A stretch of 64,000 nt of DNA from contig JAWQEG010001306.1 in NCBI GenBank assembly GCA_033782935.1, positions 1,364,001-1,428,000 on the forward strand. The letters run 5' to 3'. The position numbers and the translations under genes were made by a program. Of the stretch, positions 14,492 through 27,024 are shown piece after piece. The DNA comes from Petrolisthes cinctipes (lineage: Eukaryota; Arthropoda; Malacostraca; Decapoda; Porcellanidae). The notes below the pieces were generated by a model. The model saw nothing but the letters and a program-made list of their open reading frames with translations, was not told the DNA's origin and searched no databases. Each line of letters begins with the position of its first letter. Positions within the stretch are counted from its first letter, which is position 1.

Positions 14492-15983
14492 GTGTTAGAG
14501 TATTTTCAAAATATATGCTCAAAACATACTGAAAATTGATCTTTTAGGTGCACAAAAGTCGATATGTGCATGCATCTTCTGTACCCGTTTATATCTCAAA
14601 TTCTGGCCCTAAACACCCGAAAATTCGATATTTTGGGGTCCCAGAAGCGATCTGTACATGCCTACTCCGTGTTAGAGTATTTTCAAAATTCAGGCCCAAA
14701 ACATGCTGAAAATCGATATTTTTGGTGCCCAAAGTCAATATGTGCATGTATCTTCTGTACCCGTTTATATTTCAAATTCAGGCTCAAAACAACCGAAAAT
14801 TCAATATTTTGGGGTCCCAGAAGCAATCTGTACATGCCTACACAGTGCTAGAATATTTTCAAGATATAGGCTAAAAACATGCTAAAAATCGACATTTTAG
14901 GTGCCAAAAAATCGATATCTCAAATTCAGTCCCAAAACACCCGAAAATTCGATATTTAGGGGTCCCAGAAGGTATCTGTACATGCCTACTCCGTGTTAGA
15001 GTATTTTCAAAATACAGGCCAAAAACATACTGAAAATCGATCTCTTAGGTGCCCAAAAGTCGATATGTGCATGCATCTTCTGTACCCGATTATATCTCAA
15101 ATTCTGGCCCTAAACACCCGAAAATCGATATTTTGGGGTCCCAGAAGCGATCTGTACATGCCTACTCCGTGTTAGAGTATTTTCAAAATTCAGGCCCAAA
15201 ACATGCTGAAAATCGATATTTTTGGTGCCCAAAGTCAATATGTGCATGTATCTTCTGTACCCGTTTATATCTCAAATTCAGGCTCAAAACACCCGAAAAT
15301 TCAATATTTTGGGGTCCCAGAAGCAATCTGTACAGTGCTAGAATATTTTCAAAATATAGGCTAAAAACATGCTAAAAATCGATCTTTTAGGTGCCAAAAA
15401 GTCGATATCTCAAATTCAGTCCCAAAACACCCGAAAATTCGATATTTAGGGGTCCCAGAAGCGATCTGTACATGTATACTCCGTGTTAGAGTATTTTCAA
15501 AATATATGCTCAAAACATACTGAAAACCGATCTTTTAGGTGCACAAAAGTCGATATGTGCATGCATCTTCAGTACCCGTTTATATCTCAAATTCTGGCCC
15601 TAAACACCCGAAAATTCGATATTTTGGGGTCCCAGAAGCAATCTGTACATGCCTACTCAGTGTTAGAGTATTTTCAAAATACAGGCCCAAAACATGCTGA
15701 AAATCGACATTTTAGATGCCCAAAGTCAATATGTGCATGTATCTTCTGTACCCGTTTATATCTCAAATTCAGTCTCAAAACACCCGAAAATTCATTATTT
15801 TGGGGTCCCAGAAGCAATCTGTACATGCCTACACAGTGCTAGAATATTTTCAAGATATAGGCTAAAAACATGCTAAAAATCGACATTTTTGGTGCCAAAA
15901 AATCGATATCACAAATTCAGTCCCAAAACACCCGAAAATTCGATATTTAGAGGTCCCAGAAGGTATCTGTACATGCCTACTCC
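14492..15983 (+). repeat. HOR block 4, three trimer units
   Basis: Units start at 14492, 14993 and 15483 (501, 490 and 501 bp). The unit at 14492 closely resembles 13323 (offset 1169 = 501 + 668), including the GTACATGTATACTCC junction and TTATATTTC in B. The unit at 14993 has a one-base loss in its first A (GAAAATCGATATT) and GATTATATC. The unit at 15483 is a chimera whose first monomer is A1 on the left and A2 on the right, then B1. Confidence 0.88.
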
Positions 15984-18900
15984 GTGTTAGAGTATTTTCA
16001 AAATACAGGCCAAAAACATACTGAAAATCGATCTCTTAGGTGCCCAAAAGTCGATATGTGCATGCATCTTCTGTACCCGTTTATATCTCAAATTCTGGCC
16101 CTAAACACCCAAAAATTCGATATTTTGGGGTCCCAGAAGCGATCTGTACATGCCTACTCCGTGTTAGAGTATTTTCAAAATTCAGGCCCAAAACATGCTG
16201 AAAATCGATATTTTTGGTGCCCAAAGTCAATATGTGCATGTATCTTCTGTACCCGTTTATATCTCAAATTCAGGCTCAAAACACCCGAAAATTCAATATT
16301 TTGGGGTCCCAGAAGCATTCTGTACAGTGCTAGAATATTTTCAAAATATAGGCTAAAAACATGCTAAAAATCGATCTTTTAGGTGCCAAAAAGTTTATAT
16401 CTCAAATTCAGTCCCAAAACACCCGAAAATTCGATATTTAGGGGTCCCAGAAGCGATCTGTACATGCCTACTCCGTGTTAGAGTATTTTCAAAATACATG
16501 CTCAAAACATACTGAAAATCGATCTTTTAGTTGCACAAAAGTCGATATGTGCATGCATCTTCAGTACCCGTTTATATCTCAAATTCAGGCTCAAAACACC
16601 CGAAAATTCAATATTTTGGGGTCCCAGAAGCAATCTGTACATGCCTACTCAGTGCTAGAATATTTTCAAAATATAGGCTAAAAACATGCTAAAAATCGAT
16701 CTATAAGTGCCAAAAAGTCAATATCTCAAATTCAGTCCCAAAACACCCGAAAATTCTTTATTTAGGGGTCCCAGAAGCGATCTGTACATGCCTACTCCGT
16801 GTTAGAGTATTTTCAAAATACATGCTCAAAACATACTGAAAATCGATCTTTTAGGTGCCCAAAAGTCGATATGTGCATGCATCTTCAGTACCCGTTTATA
16901 TCTCAAATTCAGGCTCAAAACACCCGAAAATTCAATATTTTGGGGTCCCAGAAGCAATCTGTACATGCCTACTCAGTGTTAGAGTATTTTCAAAATACAG
17001 GCCCAAAACATGCTGAAAATCGATATTTTAGATGCCCAAAGTCAATATGTGCATGTATCTTCTGTACCCGTTTATATCTCAAATTCAGGCTCAAAACACC
17101 CGAAAATTCAATATTTTGGGGTCCCAGAAGCAATCTGTACATGCCTACACAGTGCTAGAATATTTTCAAAATATAGGCTAAAAACATGCTAAAAATCGAC
17201 ATTTTAGGTGCCAAAAAATCGATATCTAAAACTCAGTCCCAAAACACCCGAAAATTCGATATTTAGAGGTCCCAGAAGGTATCTGTACAAGCCTACTCCG
17301 TGTTAGAGTATTTTCAAAATACAGGCCAAAAACATACTGAAAATCGATATCTTAGGTGCCCAAAAGTCGATATGTGCATGCATCTTCTGTACCCGTTTAT
17401 ATCTCAAATTCTGGCCCTAAACACCCAAAAATTCGATATTTTGGGGTCCCAGAAGCGATCTGTACATGCCTACTCCGTGTTAGAGTATTTTCAAAATTCA
17501 GGCCCAAAACATGCTGAAAATCGATATTTTTGGTGCCCAAAGTCAATATGTGCATGTATCTTCTGTACCCGTTTATATCTCAAATTCAGGCTCAAAACAC
17601 CCGAAAATTCAATATTTTGGGGTCCCAGAAGCATTCTGTACAGTGCTAGAATATTTTCAAAATATAGGCTAAAAACATGCTAAAAATCGATCTTTTAGGT
17701 GCCAAAAAGTTTATATCTCAAATTCAGTCCCAAAACACCCGAAAATTCGATATTTAGGGGTCCCAGAAGCGATCTGTACATGCCTACTCCGTGTTAGAGT
17801 ATTTTCAAAATACATGCTCAAAACATACTGAAAATCGATCTTTTAGTTGCACAAAAGTCGATATGTGCATGCATCTTCAGTACCCGTTTATATCTCAAAT
17901 TCAGGCTCAAAACACCCGAAAATTCAATATTTTGGGGTCCCAGAAGCAATCTGTACATGCCTACTCAGTGCTAGAATATTTTCAAAATATAGGCTAAAAA
18001 CATGCTAAAAATCGATCTATAAGTGCCAAAAAGTCAATATCTCAAATTCAGTCCCAAAACACCCGAAAATTCTTTATTTAGGGGTCCCAGAAGCGATCTG
18101 TACATGCCTACTCCGTGTTAGAGTATTTTCAAAATACATGCTCAAAACATACTGAAAATCGATCTTTTAGGTGCCCAAAAGTCGATATGTGCATGCATCT
18201 TCAGTACCCGTTTATATCTCAAATTCAGGCTCAAAACACCCGAAAATTCAATATTTTGGGGTCCCAGAAGCAATCTGTACATGCCTACTCAGTGTTAGAG
18301 TATTTTCAAAATACAGGCCCAAAACATGCTGAAAATCGATATTTTAGATGCCCAAAGTCAATATGTGCATGTATCTTCTGTACCCGTTTATATCTCAAAT
18401 TCAGGCTCAAAACACCCGAAAATTCAATATTTTGGGGTCCCAGAAGCAATCTGTACATGCCTACACAGTGATAGAATATTTTCAAAATATAGGCTAAAAA
18501 CATGCTAAAAATCGACATTTTAGGTGCCAAAAAATCGATATCTAAAACTCAGTCCCAAAACACCCGAAAATTCGATATTTAGAGGTCCCAGAAGGTATCT
18601 GTACAAGCCTACTCCGTGTTAGAGTATTTTCAAAATACAGGCCAAAAACATACTGAAAATCGATATCTTAGGTGCCCAAAAGTCGATATGTGCATGCATC
18701 TTCTGTACCCGTTTATATCTCAAATTCTGGCCCTAATCACCCGAAAATTCGATATTTTGGGGTCCCAGAAGCGATCTGTACATGCCTACTCCGTGTTAGA
18801 GTATTTTCAAAATTCAGGCCCAAAACATGCTGAAAATCGATATTTTTGGTGCCCAAAGTCAATATGTGCATGTATCTTCTGTACCCGTTTATATCTCAAA

Positions 18901-19106
18901 TTCAGGCTCAAAACACCCGAAAATTCAATATTTTGGGGTCCCAGAAGCAATCTGTACAGTGCTAGAATATTTTATAAATATAGGCTAAAAACATGCTAAA
19001 AATCGATCTTTTAGGTGCCAAAAAGTCGATATCTCAAATTCAGTCCCAAAACACCCGAAAATTCGATATTTAGGGGTCCCAGAAGCGATCTGTACATGTA
19101 TACTCC
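15984..19106 (+). repeat. HOR block 5, 1316 bp tandem duplication
   Basis: Starts are 15984 (491), 16475 (324), 16799 (501), 17300 (491), 17791 (324), 18115 (501) and 18616 (491). The seven-monomer, three-unit module 491+324+501 = 1316 bp occurs twice, and a third copy begins at 18616. Shared rare variants include AGAAGCATTCTG, AAGTTTATATC, TTTTAGTTGCAC, CGATCTATAAGTGCC and AATTCTTTATTT. Copies two and three also share CGATATCTTAGG, so the copies are distinguishable. Confidence 0.9.
16475..16798 (+). repeat. Dimer unit A1-C (324 bp), B missing
   Basis: An A1 monomer of 177 bp is followed directly by a C of 147 bp (CGATCTATAAGTGCC). The loss of exactly one B monomer is the expected product of exchange between neighbouring A and B at equivalent positions. 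The same dimer recurs at 17791-18114 within the 1316 bp duplication. Confidence 0.9.
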
Positions 19107-22100
19107 GTGTTAGAGTATTTTCAAAATATATGCTCAAAACATACTGAAAATCGATCTTTTTGGTGCACAAAAGTCGATATGTGCATGCATCTTCAGTACC
19201 CGTTTATATCTCAAATTCTGGCCCTAAACACCCGAAAATTCGATATTTTGGGGTCCCAGAAGCGATCTGTACATGCCTACTCCGTGTTAGAGTATTTTCA
19301 AAATTCAGGCCCAAAACATGCTGAAAATCGATATTTTTGGTGCCCAAAGTCAATATGTGCATGTATCTTCTGTACCCGTTTATATCTCAAATTCACGCTC
19401 AAAACACCCGAAAATTCAATATTTTGGGGTCCCAGAAGCAATCTGTACAGTGCTAGAATATTTTCAAAATATAGGCTAAAAACATGCTAAAAATCGATCT
19501 TTTAGGTGCCAAAAAGTCGATATCTCAAATTCAGTCCCAAAACACCCGAAAATTCGATATTTAGGGGTCCCAGAAGCGATCTGTACATGCCTACTCCGTG
19601 TTAGAGTATTTTCAAAATACATGCTCAAAACATACTGAAAATCGATCTTTTAGGTGCACAAAAGTCGATATGTGCATGCATCTTCAGTACCCGTTTATAT
19701 CTGAAATTCAGGCTTAAAACACCCGAAAATTCAATATTTTGGGGTCCCAGAAGCAATCTGTACATGCCTACTCAGTGTTAGAGTATTTTCAAAATACAGG
19801 CCCAAAACATGCTGAAAATCGACATTTTAGATGCCCAAAGTCAATATGTGCATGTATCTTCTGTACCCGTTTATATCTCAAATTCAGGCTCAAAACACCC
19901 GAAAATTCAATATTTTGGGGTCCCAGAAGCAATCTGTACATGCCTACACAGTGCTAGAATATTTTCAAAATATAGGCTAAAAACATGCTAAAAATCGACA
20001 TTTTAGGTGCCAAAAAATCGATATCTCAAATTCAGTCCCAAAACACCCGAAAATTCGATATTTAGAGGTCCCAGAAGGTATCTGTACATGCCTACCCCGT
20101 GTTAGAGTATTTTCAAAATACAGGCCATAAACATACTGAAAATCGATCTTTTAGGTGCACAAAAGTCGATATGTGCATGCATCTTCTGTACCCGTTTATA
20201 CCTCAAATTCTGGCCCTAAACACCCGAAAATTCGATATTTTGGGGTCCCAGAAGCGATCTGTACATGCCTACTCCGTGTTAAAGTATTTTCAAAATTCAG
20301 GCCTAAAACATGTTGAAAATCGATATTTTTGGTGCCCAAAGTCAATATGTGCATGTATCTTCTGTACCCGTTTATATTTCAAATTCAGGCTCAAAACACC
20401 CGAAAATTCAATATTTTGGGGTCCCAGAAGCAATCTGTACAGTGCTAGAATATTTTCAAAATATAGGCTAAAAACATGCTAAAAATCGATCTTTTAGGTG
20501 CCAAAAAGTCGATATCTCAAATTCAGTCCCAAAACACCCGAAAATTCGATATTTAGGGGTCCCAGAAGCGATCTGTACATGCCTACTCCGTGTTAGAGTA
20601 TTTTCAAAATACATGCTCAAAACATACTGAAAATCGATCTTTTAGGTGCACAAAAGTCGATATGTGCATGCATCTTCAGTACCCGTTTATATCTCAAATT
20701 CAGGCTTTAAACACCCGAAAATTCAATATTTTGGGGTCCCAGAAGCAATCTGTACATGCCTACTCATTGTTAGAGTATTTTCAAAATACAGGCCCAAAAT
20801 ATGCTGAAAATCTATATTTTAGATGCCCAAAGTCAATATGTGCATGTATCTTCTGTACCCGTTTATATCTCAAATTCAGGCTCAAAACACCCGAAAATTC
20901 AATATTTTGGGGTCCCAGAAGCAATCTGTACTCAGTGCTAGAATATTTTCAAAATATAGGCTAAAAACATGCTAAAAATCGACATTTTAGGTGCCAAAAA
21001 ATCGATATCTCAAATTCAGTCCCAAAACACCCGAAAATTCGATATTTAGAGGTCCCAGAAGGTATCTGTACATGCCTACTCCGTGTTAGAGTATTTTCAA
21101 AATACACGCCAAAAACATACTGAAAATCGATCTTTTAGGTGCCCAAAAGTCGATATGTGCATGCTTCTTCTGTACCCGTTTATATCTCAAATTCTGGCCC
21201 TAAACACCCGAAAATTCGATATTTTGGGGTCCCAGAAGCGATCTGTACATGCCTACTCCGTGTTAGAGTATTTTCAAAATTCAGGCCCAAAACATGCTGA
21301 AAATCGATATTTTTGGTGCCCAAAGTCAATATGTGCATGTATCTTCTGTACCCGTTTATATCTCAAATTTAGGCTCAAAACACCCGAAAATTCAATATTT
21401 TGGGGTCCCAGAAGCAATCTGTACAGTGCTAGAATATTTTCAAAATATAGGCTAAAAACATGCTAAAAATCGATCTTTTAGGTGCCAAAAAGTCGATATC
21501 TCAAATTCAGTCCCAAAACACCCGAAAATTCGATATTTAGGGGTCCCAGAAGCGATCTGTACATGCCTACTCCGTGTTAAAGTATTTTCAAAATACATGC
21601 TCAAAACATACTGAAAATCGATCTTTTAGGTGCACAAAAGTCGATATGTGCATGCATCTTCAGTACCCGTTTATATCTCAAATTAAGGCTCAAACCACCC
21701 GAAAATTCAATATATTGGGGTCCCAGAAGCAATCTGTACATGCCTACTTCAGTGTTAGAGTATTTTTTAAAATACAGGCCCAAAACATGCTGAAAATTGA
21801 TATTTTAGATGCCCAAAGTCAATATGTGCATGTATCTTCTGTACCCGTTTATATCTCAAATTCAGGCTCAAAACACCCGAAAATTCAATATTTTGGGGTC
21901 GCAGAAGCAATCTGTACATGCCTACACAGTGCTAGAATATTTTCAAAATATAGGCTAAAAACATGCTAAAAATCGACATTTTAGGTGCCAAAAAATCGAT
22001 ATCTCAAATTCAGTCCCAAAACACCCGAAAATTCGATATTTAGAGGTCCCAGAAGGTATCTGTACATGCCTACCCCGTGTTAGAGTATTTTCAAAATACA

Positions 22101-25100
22101 GGCCATAAACATACTGAAAATCGATCTTTTAGGTGCCCAAAAGTCGATATGTGCATGCATCTTCTGTACCCGTTTATACCTCAAATTCTGGCCCTAAACA
22201 CCCGAAAATTCGATATTTTGGGGTCCCAGAAGCGATCTGTACATGCCTACTCCGTGTTAGAGTATTTTCAAAATTCAGGCCTAAAACATGCTGAAAATCG
22301 ATATTTTTGGTGCCCAAAGTCAATATGTGCATGTATCTTCTGTACCCGTTTATATTTCAAATTCAGGCTCAAAACACCCGAAAATTCAATATTTTGGGGT
22401 CCCAGAAGCAATCTGTACAGTGCTAGAATATTTTCAAAATATAGGCTAAAAACATGCTAAAAATCGATCTTTTAGGTGCCAAAAAGTCGATATCTCAAAT
22501 TCAGTCCCAAAACACCCGAAAATTCGATATTTAGGGGTCCCAGAAGCGATCTGTACATGCCTACTCCGTGTTAGAGTATTTTCAAAATACATGCTCAAAA
22601 CATACTGAAAATCGATCTTTTAGGTGCACAAAAGTCGATATGTGCATGCATCTTCAGTACCCGTTTATATCTCAAATTCAGGCTTTAAACACCCGAAAAT
22701 TCAATATTTTGGGGTCCCAGAAGCAATCTGTACATGCCTACTCAGTGTTAGAGTATTTTCAAAATACAGGCCCAAAATATGCTGAAAATCTATATTTTAG
22801 ATGCCCAAAGTCAATATGTGCATGTATCTTCTGTACCCGTTTATATCTCAAATTCAGGCTCAAAACACCCGAAAATTCAATATTTTGGGGTCCCAGAAGC
22901 AATCTGTACAGTGCTAGAATATTTTCAAAATATAGGCTAAAAACATGCTAAAAATCGATCTTTTAGGTGCCAAAAAGTCGATATCTAAAATTCAGTCCCA
23001 AAACACCCGAAAATTCGATATTTAGGGGTCCCAGAAGCGATCTGTACATGCCTACTCCGTGTTAGAGTATTTTCAAAATACATGCTCAAAACATACTGAA
23101 AATCGATCTTTTAGGTGCACAAAAGTCGATATGAGCATGCATCTTCAGTACCCGTTTATATCTCAAATTAAGGCTCAAACCACCCGAAAATTCAATATAT
23201 TGGGGTCCCAGAAGCAATCTGTACATGCCTACTTCAGTGTTAGAGTATTTTTTAAAATACAGGCCCAAAACTTGCTGAAAATTAATATTTTAGATGCCCA
23301 AAGTCAATATGTGCATGTATCTTCTGTACCCGTTTATATCTCAAATTCAGGCTCAAAACACCCGAAAATTCAATATTTTGGGGTCCCAGAAGCAATCTGT
23401 ACATGCCTACACAGTGCTAGAATATTTTCAAAATATAGGCTAAAAACATGCTAAAAATCGACATTTTAGGTGCCAAAAAATCGATATCTCAAATTCAGTC
23501 CCAAAACACCCGAAAATTCGATATTTAGAGGTCCCAGAAGGTATCCGTACATGCCTACTCCGTGTTAGAGTATTTTCAAAATACAGGCCAAAAACATACT
23601 GAAAATCGATCTTTTAGGTGCCCAAAAGTCGATATGTGCATGCATCTTCTGTACCCGTTTATATCTCAAATTCTGGCCCTAAACACCCGAAAATTCGATA
23701 TTTTGGGATCCCACAAGCGATCTGTACATGCCTACTCAGTGTTAGAGTATTTTCAAAATTCAGGCCCAAAACATGCTGAAAATCGATATTTTTGGTGCCC
23801 GAAGTCAATATGTGCATGTATCTTCTGTACACGTTTATATCTCAAATTCAGGCTCAAAACACCCGAAAATTCAATATTTTGGGGTCCCAGAAGTTATCTG
23901 TACATGCCTACTCAGTGCTAGAATATTTTCAAAATATAGGCTAAAAACATGCTAAAAATCGATCTTTTAGGTGACAAAAAGTCGATATCTCAAATTCAGT
24001 CTCAAAACACCCGAAAATTCGATATTTAGGGGTCCCAGAAGCGATCTGTACATACCTACTCCGTGTTAGAGTATTTTCAAAATACATGCTCAAAACATAC
24101 TGAAAATCGATCTTTTAGGTGCACAAAAGTCGATATGTGCATGCATCTTCTGTACCCGTTTATATCTCAAATTCTGGCCCTAAACACCCGAAAATTCGAT
24201 ATTTTGGGGTCCCAGAAGCGATCTGTACATGCCTACTCCGTGTTAGAGTATTTTCAAAATTCAGGCCCAAAACATGCTGAAAATCGATATTTTTGGTGCC
24301 CAAAGTCAATATGTGCATGTATCTTCTGTACCCGTTTATATTTCAAATTCAGGCTCAAAACACCCGAAAATTCAACATTTTGGGGTCCCAGAAGCAATCT
24401 GTACAGTGCTAGAATATTTTCAAAATATAGGCTAAAAACATGCTAAAAATCGATCTTTTAGGTGCCAAAAAGTCGATATCTCAAATTCAGTCCCAAAACA
24501 CCCGAAAATTCGATATTTAGGGGTCCCAGAAGCGATCTGTACATGCCTACTCCGTGTTAGAGTATTTTCAAAATACATGCTCAAAACATACTGAAAATCG
24601 ATCTTTTAGGTGCACAAAAGTCGATATGTGCATGCATCTTCAGTACCCGTTTATATCTCAAATTCAGGCTTTATACACCCGAAAATTCAATATTTTGGGG
24701 TCCCAGAAGCAATCTGTACATGCCTACTCAGTGTTAGAGTATTTTCAAAATACAGGCCCAAAATATGCTGAAAATCTATATTTTAGATGCCCAAAGTCAA
24801 TATGTGCATGTATCTTCTGTACCCGTTTATATCTCAAATTCAGGCTCAAAACACCCGAAAATTCAATATTTTGGGGTCCCAGAAGCAATCTGTACTCAGT
24901 GCTAGAATATTTTCAAAATATAGGCTAAAAACATGCTAAAAATCGACATTTTAGGTGCCAAAAAATCGATATCTCAAATTCAGTCCCAAAACACCCGAAA
25001 ATTCGATATTTAGAGGTCCCAGAAGGTATCTGTACATGCCTACTCCGTGTTAGAGTATTTTCAAAATACACGCCAAAAACATACTGAAAATCGATCTTTT

Positions 25101-27024
25101 AGGTGCCCAAAAGTCGATATGTGCATGCATCTTCTGTACCCGTTTATATCTCAAATTCTGGCCCTAAACACCCGAAAATTCGATATTTTGGGGTCCCAGA
25201 AGCGATCTGTACATGCCTACTCCGTGTTAGAGTATTTTCAAAATTCAGGCCCAAAACATGCTGAAAATCGATATTTTTGGTGCCCAAAGTCAATATGTGC
25301 ATGTATCTTCTGTACCCGTTTATATCTCAAATTTAGGCTCAAAACACCCGAAAATTCAATATTTTGGGGTCCCAGAAGCAATCTGTACAGTGCTAGAATA
25401 TTTTCAAAATATAGGCTAAAAACATGCTAAAAATCGATCTTTTAGGTGCCAAAAAGTCGATATCTCAAATTCAGTCCCAAAACACCCGAAAATTCGATAT
25501 TTAGGGGTCCCAGAAGCGATCTGTACATGCCTACTCCGTGTTAGAGTATTTTCAAAATACATGCTCAAAACATACTGAAAATCGATCTTTTAGGTGCACA
25601 AAAGTCGATATGTGCATGCATCTTCAGTACCCGTTTATATCTCAAATTAAGGCTCAAACCACCCGAAAATTCAATATATTGGGGTCCCAGAAGCAATCTG
25701 TACATGCCTACTTCAGTGTTAGAGTATTTTTTAAAATACAGGCCCAAAACATGCTGAAAATTGATATTTTAGATGCCCAAAGTCAATATGTGCATGTATC
25801 TTCTGTACCCGTTTATATCTCAAATTCAGGCTCAAAACACCCGAAAATTCAATATTTTGGGGTCCCAGAAGCAATCTGTACATGCCTACACAGTGCTAGA
25901 ATATTTTCAAAATATAGGCTAAAAACATGCTAAAAATCGACATTTTAGGTGCCAAAAAATCGATATCTCAAATTCAGTCCCAAAACACCCGAAAATTCGA
26001 TATTTAGAGGTCCCAGAAGGTATCTGTACATGCCTACCCCGTGTTAGAGTATTTTCAAAATACAGGACATAAACATACTGAAAATCGATCATTTAGGTGC
26101 CCAAAAGTCGATATGTGCATGCATCTTCTGTACCCGTTTATACCTCAAATTCTGGCCCTAAACACCCGAAAATTCGATATTTTGGGGTCCCAGAAGCGAT
26201 CTGTACATGCCTACTCCGTGTTAGAGTATTTTCAAAATTCAGGCCTAAAACATGCTGAAAATCGATATTTTTGGTGCCCAAAGTCAATATGTGCATGTAT
26301 CTTCTGTACCCGTTTATATTTCAAATTCAGGCTCAAAACACCCGAAAATTCAATATTTTGGGGTCCCAGAAGCAATCTGTACAGTGCTAGAATATTTTCA
26401 AAATATAGGCTAAAAACATGCTAAAAATCGATCTTTTAGGTGACAAAAAGTCGATATCTCAAATTCAGTCTCAAAACACCCGAAAATTCGATATTTAGGG
26501 GTCCCAGAAGCGATCTGTACATACCTACTCCGTGTTAGAGTATTTTCAAAATACATGCTCAAAACATACTGAAAATCGATCTTTTAGGTGCACAAAAGTC
26601 GATATGTGCATGCATCTTCTGTACCCGTTTATATCTCAAATTCTGGCCCTAAACACCAGAAAATTCGATATTTTGGGGTCCCAGAAGCGATCTGTACATG
26701 CCTACTCCGTGTTAGAGTATTTTCAAAATTCAGGCCCAAAACATGCTGAAAATCGATATTTTTGGTGCCCAAAGTCAATATGTGCATGTATCTTCTGTAC
26801 CCGTTTATATCTCAAATTCAGGCTCAAAACACCCGAAAATTCAATATTTTGGGGTCCCAGAAGCAATCTGTACTCAGTGCTAGAATATTTTCAAAATATA
26901 GGCTAAAAACATGCTAAAAATCGATCTTTTAGGTGCCCAAAAGTCGATATCTAAAATTAAGTCCCAAAACACCCGAAAATTCGATATTTAGGGGTCCCAG
27001 AAGCGATCTGTACATGCCTACTCC
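19107..27024 (+). repeat. HOR block 6, mosaic with 3964, 1978 and 1485 bp offsets
   Basis: Units start at 19107, 19598, 20099, 20590, 21083, 21574, 22077, 22568, 23059, 23562, 24063, 24554, 25047, 25538, 26041 and 26532. Lengths are 491, 501 or 493 bp, plus 503 bp units at 21574, 23059 and 25538 that carry CTACTTCAGTG and a longer T-run (ATTTTTTAAAATAC). About 20.3-22.4 kb matches 24.3-26.4 kb at offset 3964. Units 20099 and 20590 match 22077 and 22568 (1978), and 21574 matches 23059 (1485). Confidence 0.87.
20590..21082 (+). repeat. 493 bp trimer with an 8 bp deletion at the B/C junction
   Basis: Instead of the common 10 bp loss, this unit reads CTGTACTCAGTGCTAG, an 8 bp deletion between two TAC direct repeats. 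It recurs at 24554-25046 and 26532-27024. It also shares CAGGCTTTAAACACCC (CTTTATACACC in the 24554 copy), showing common descent for that pair. Confidence 0.85.
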
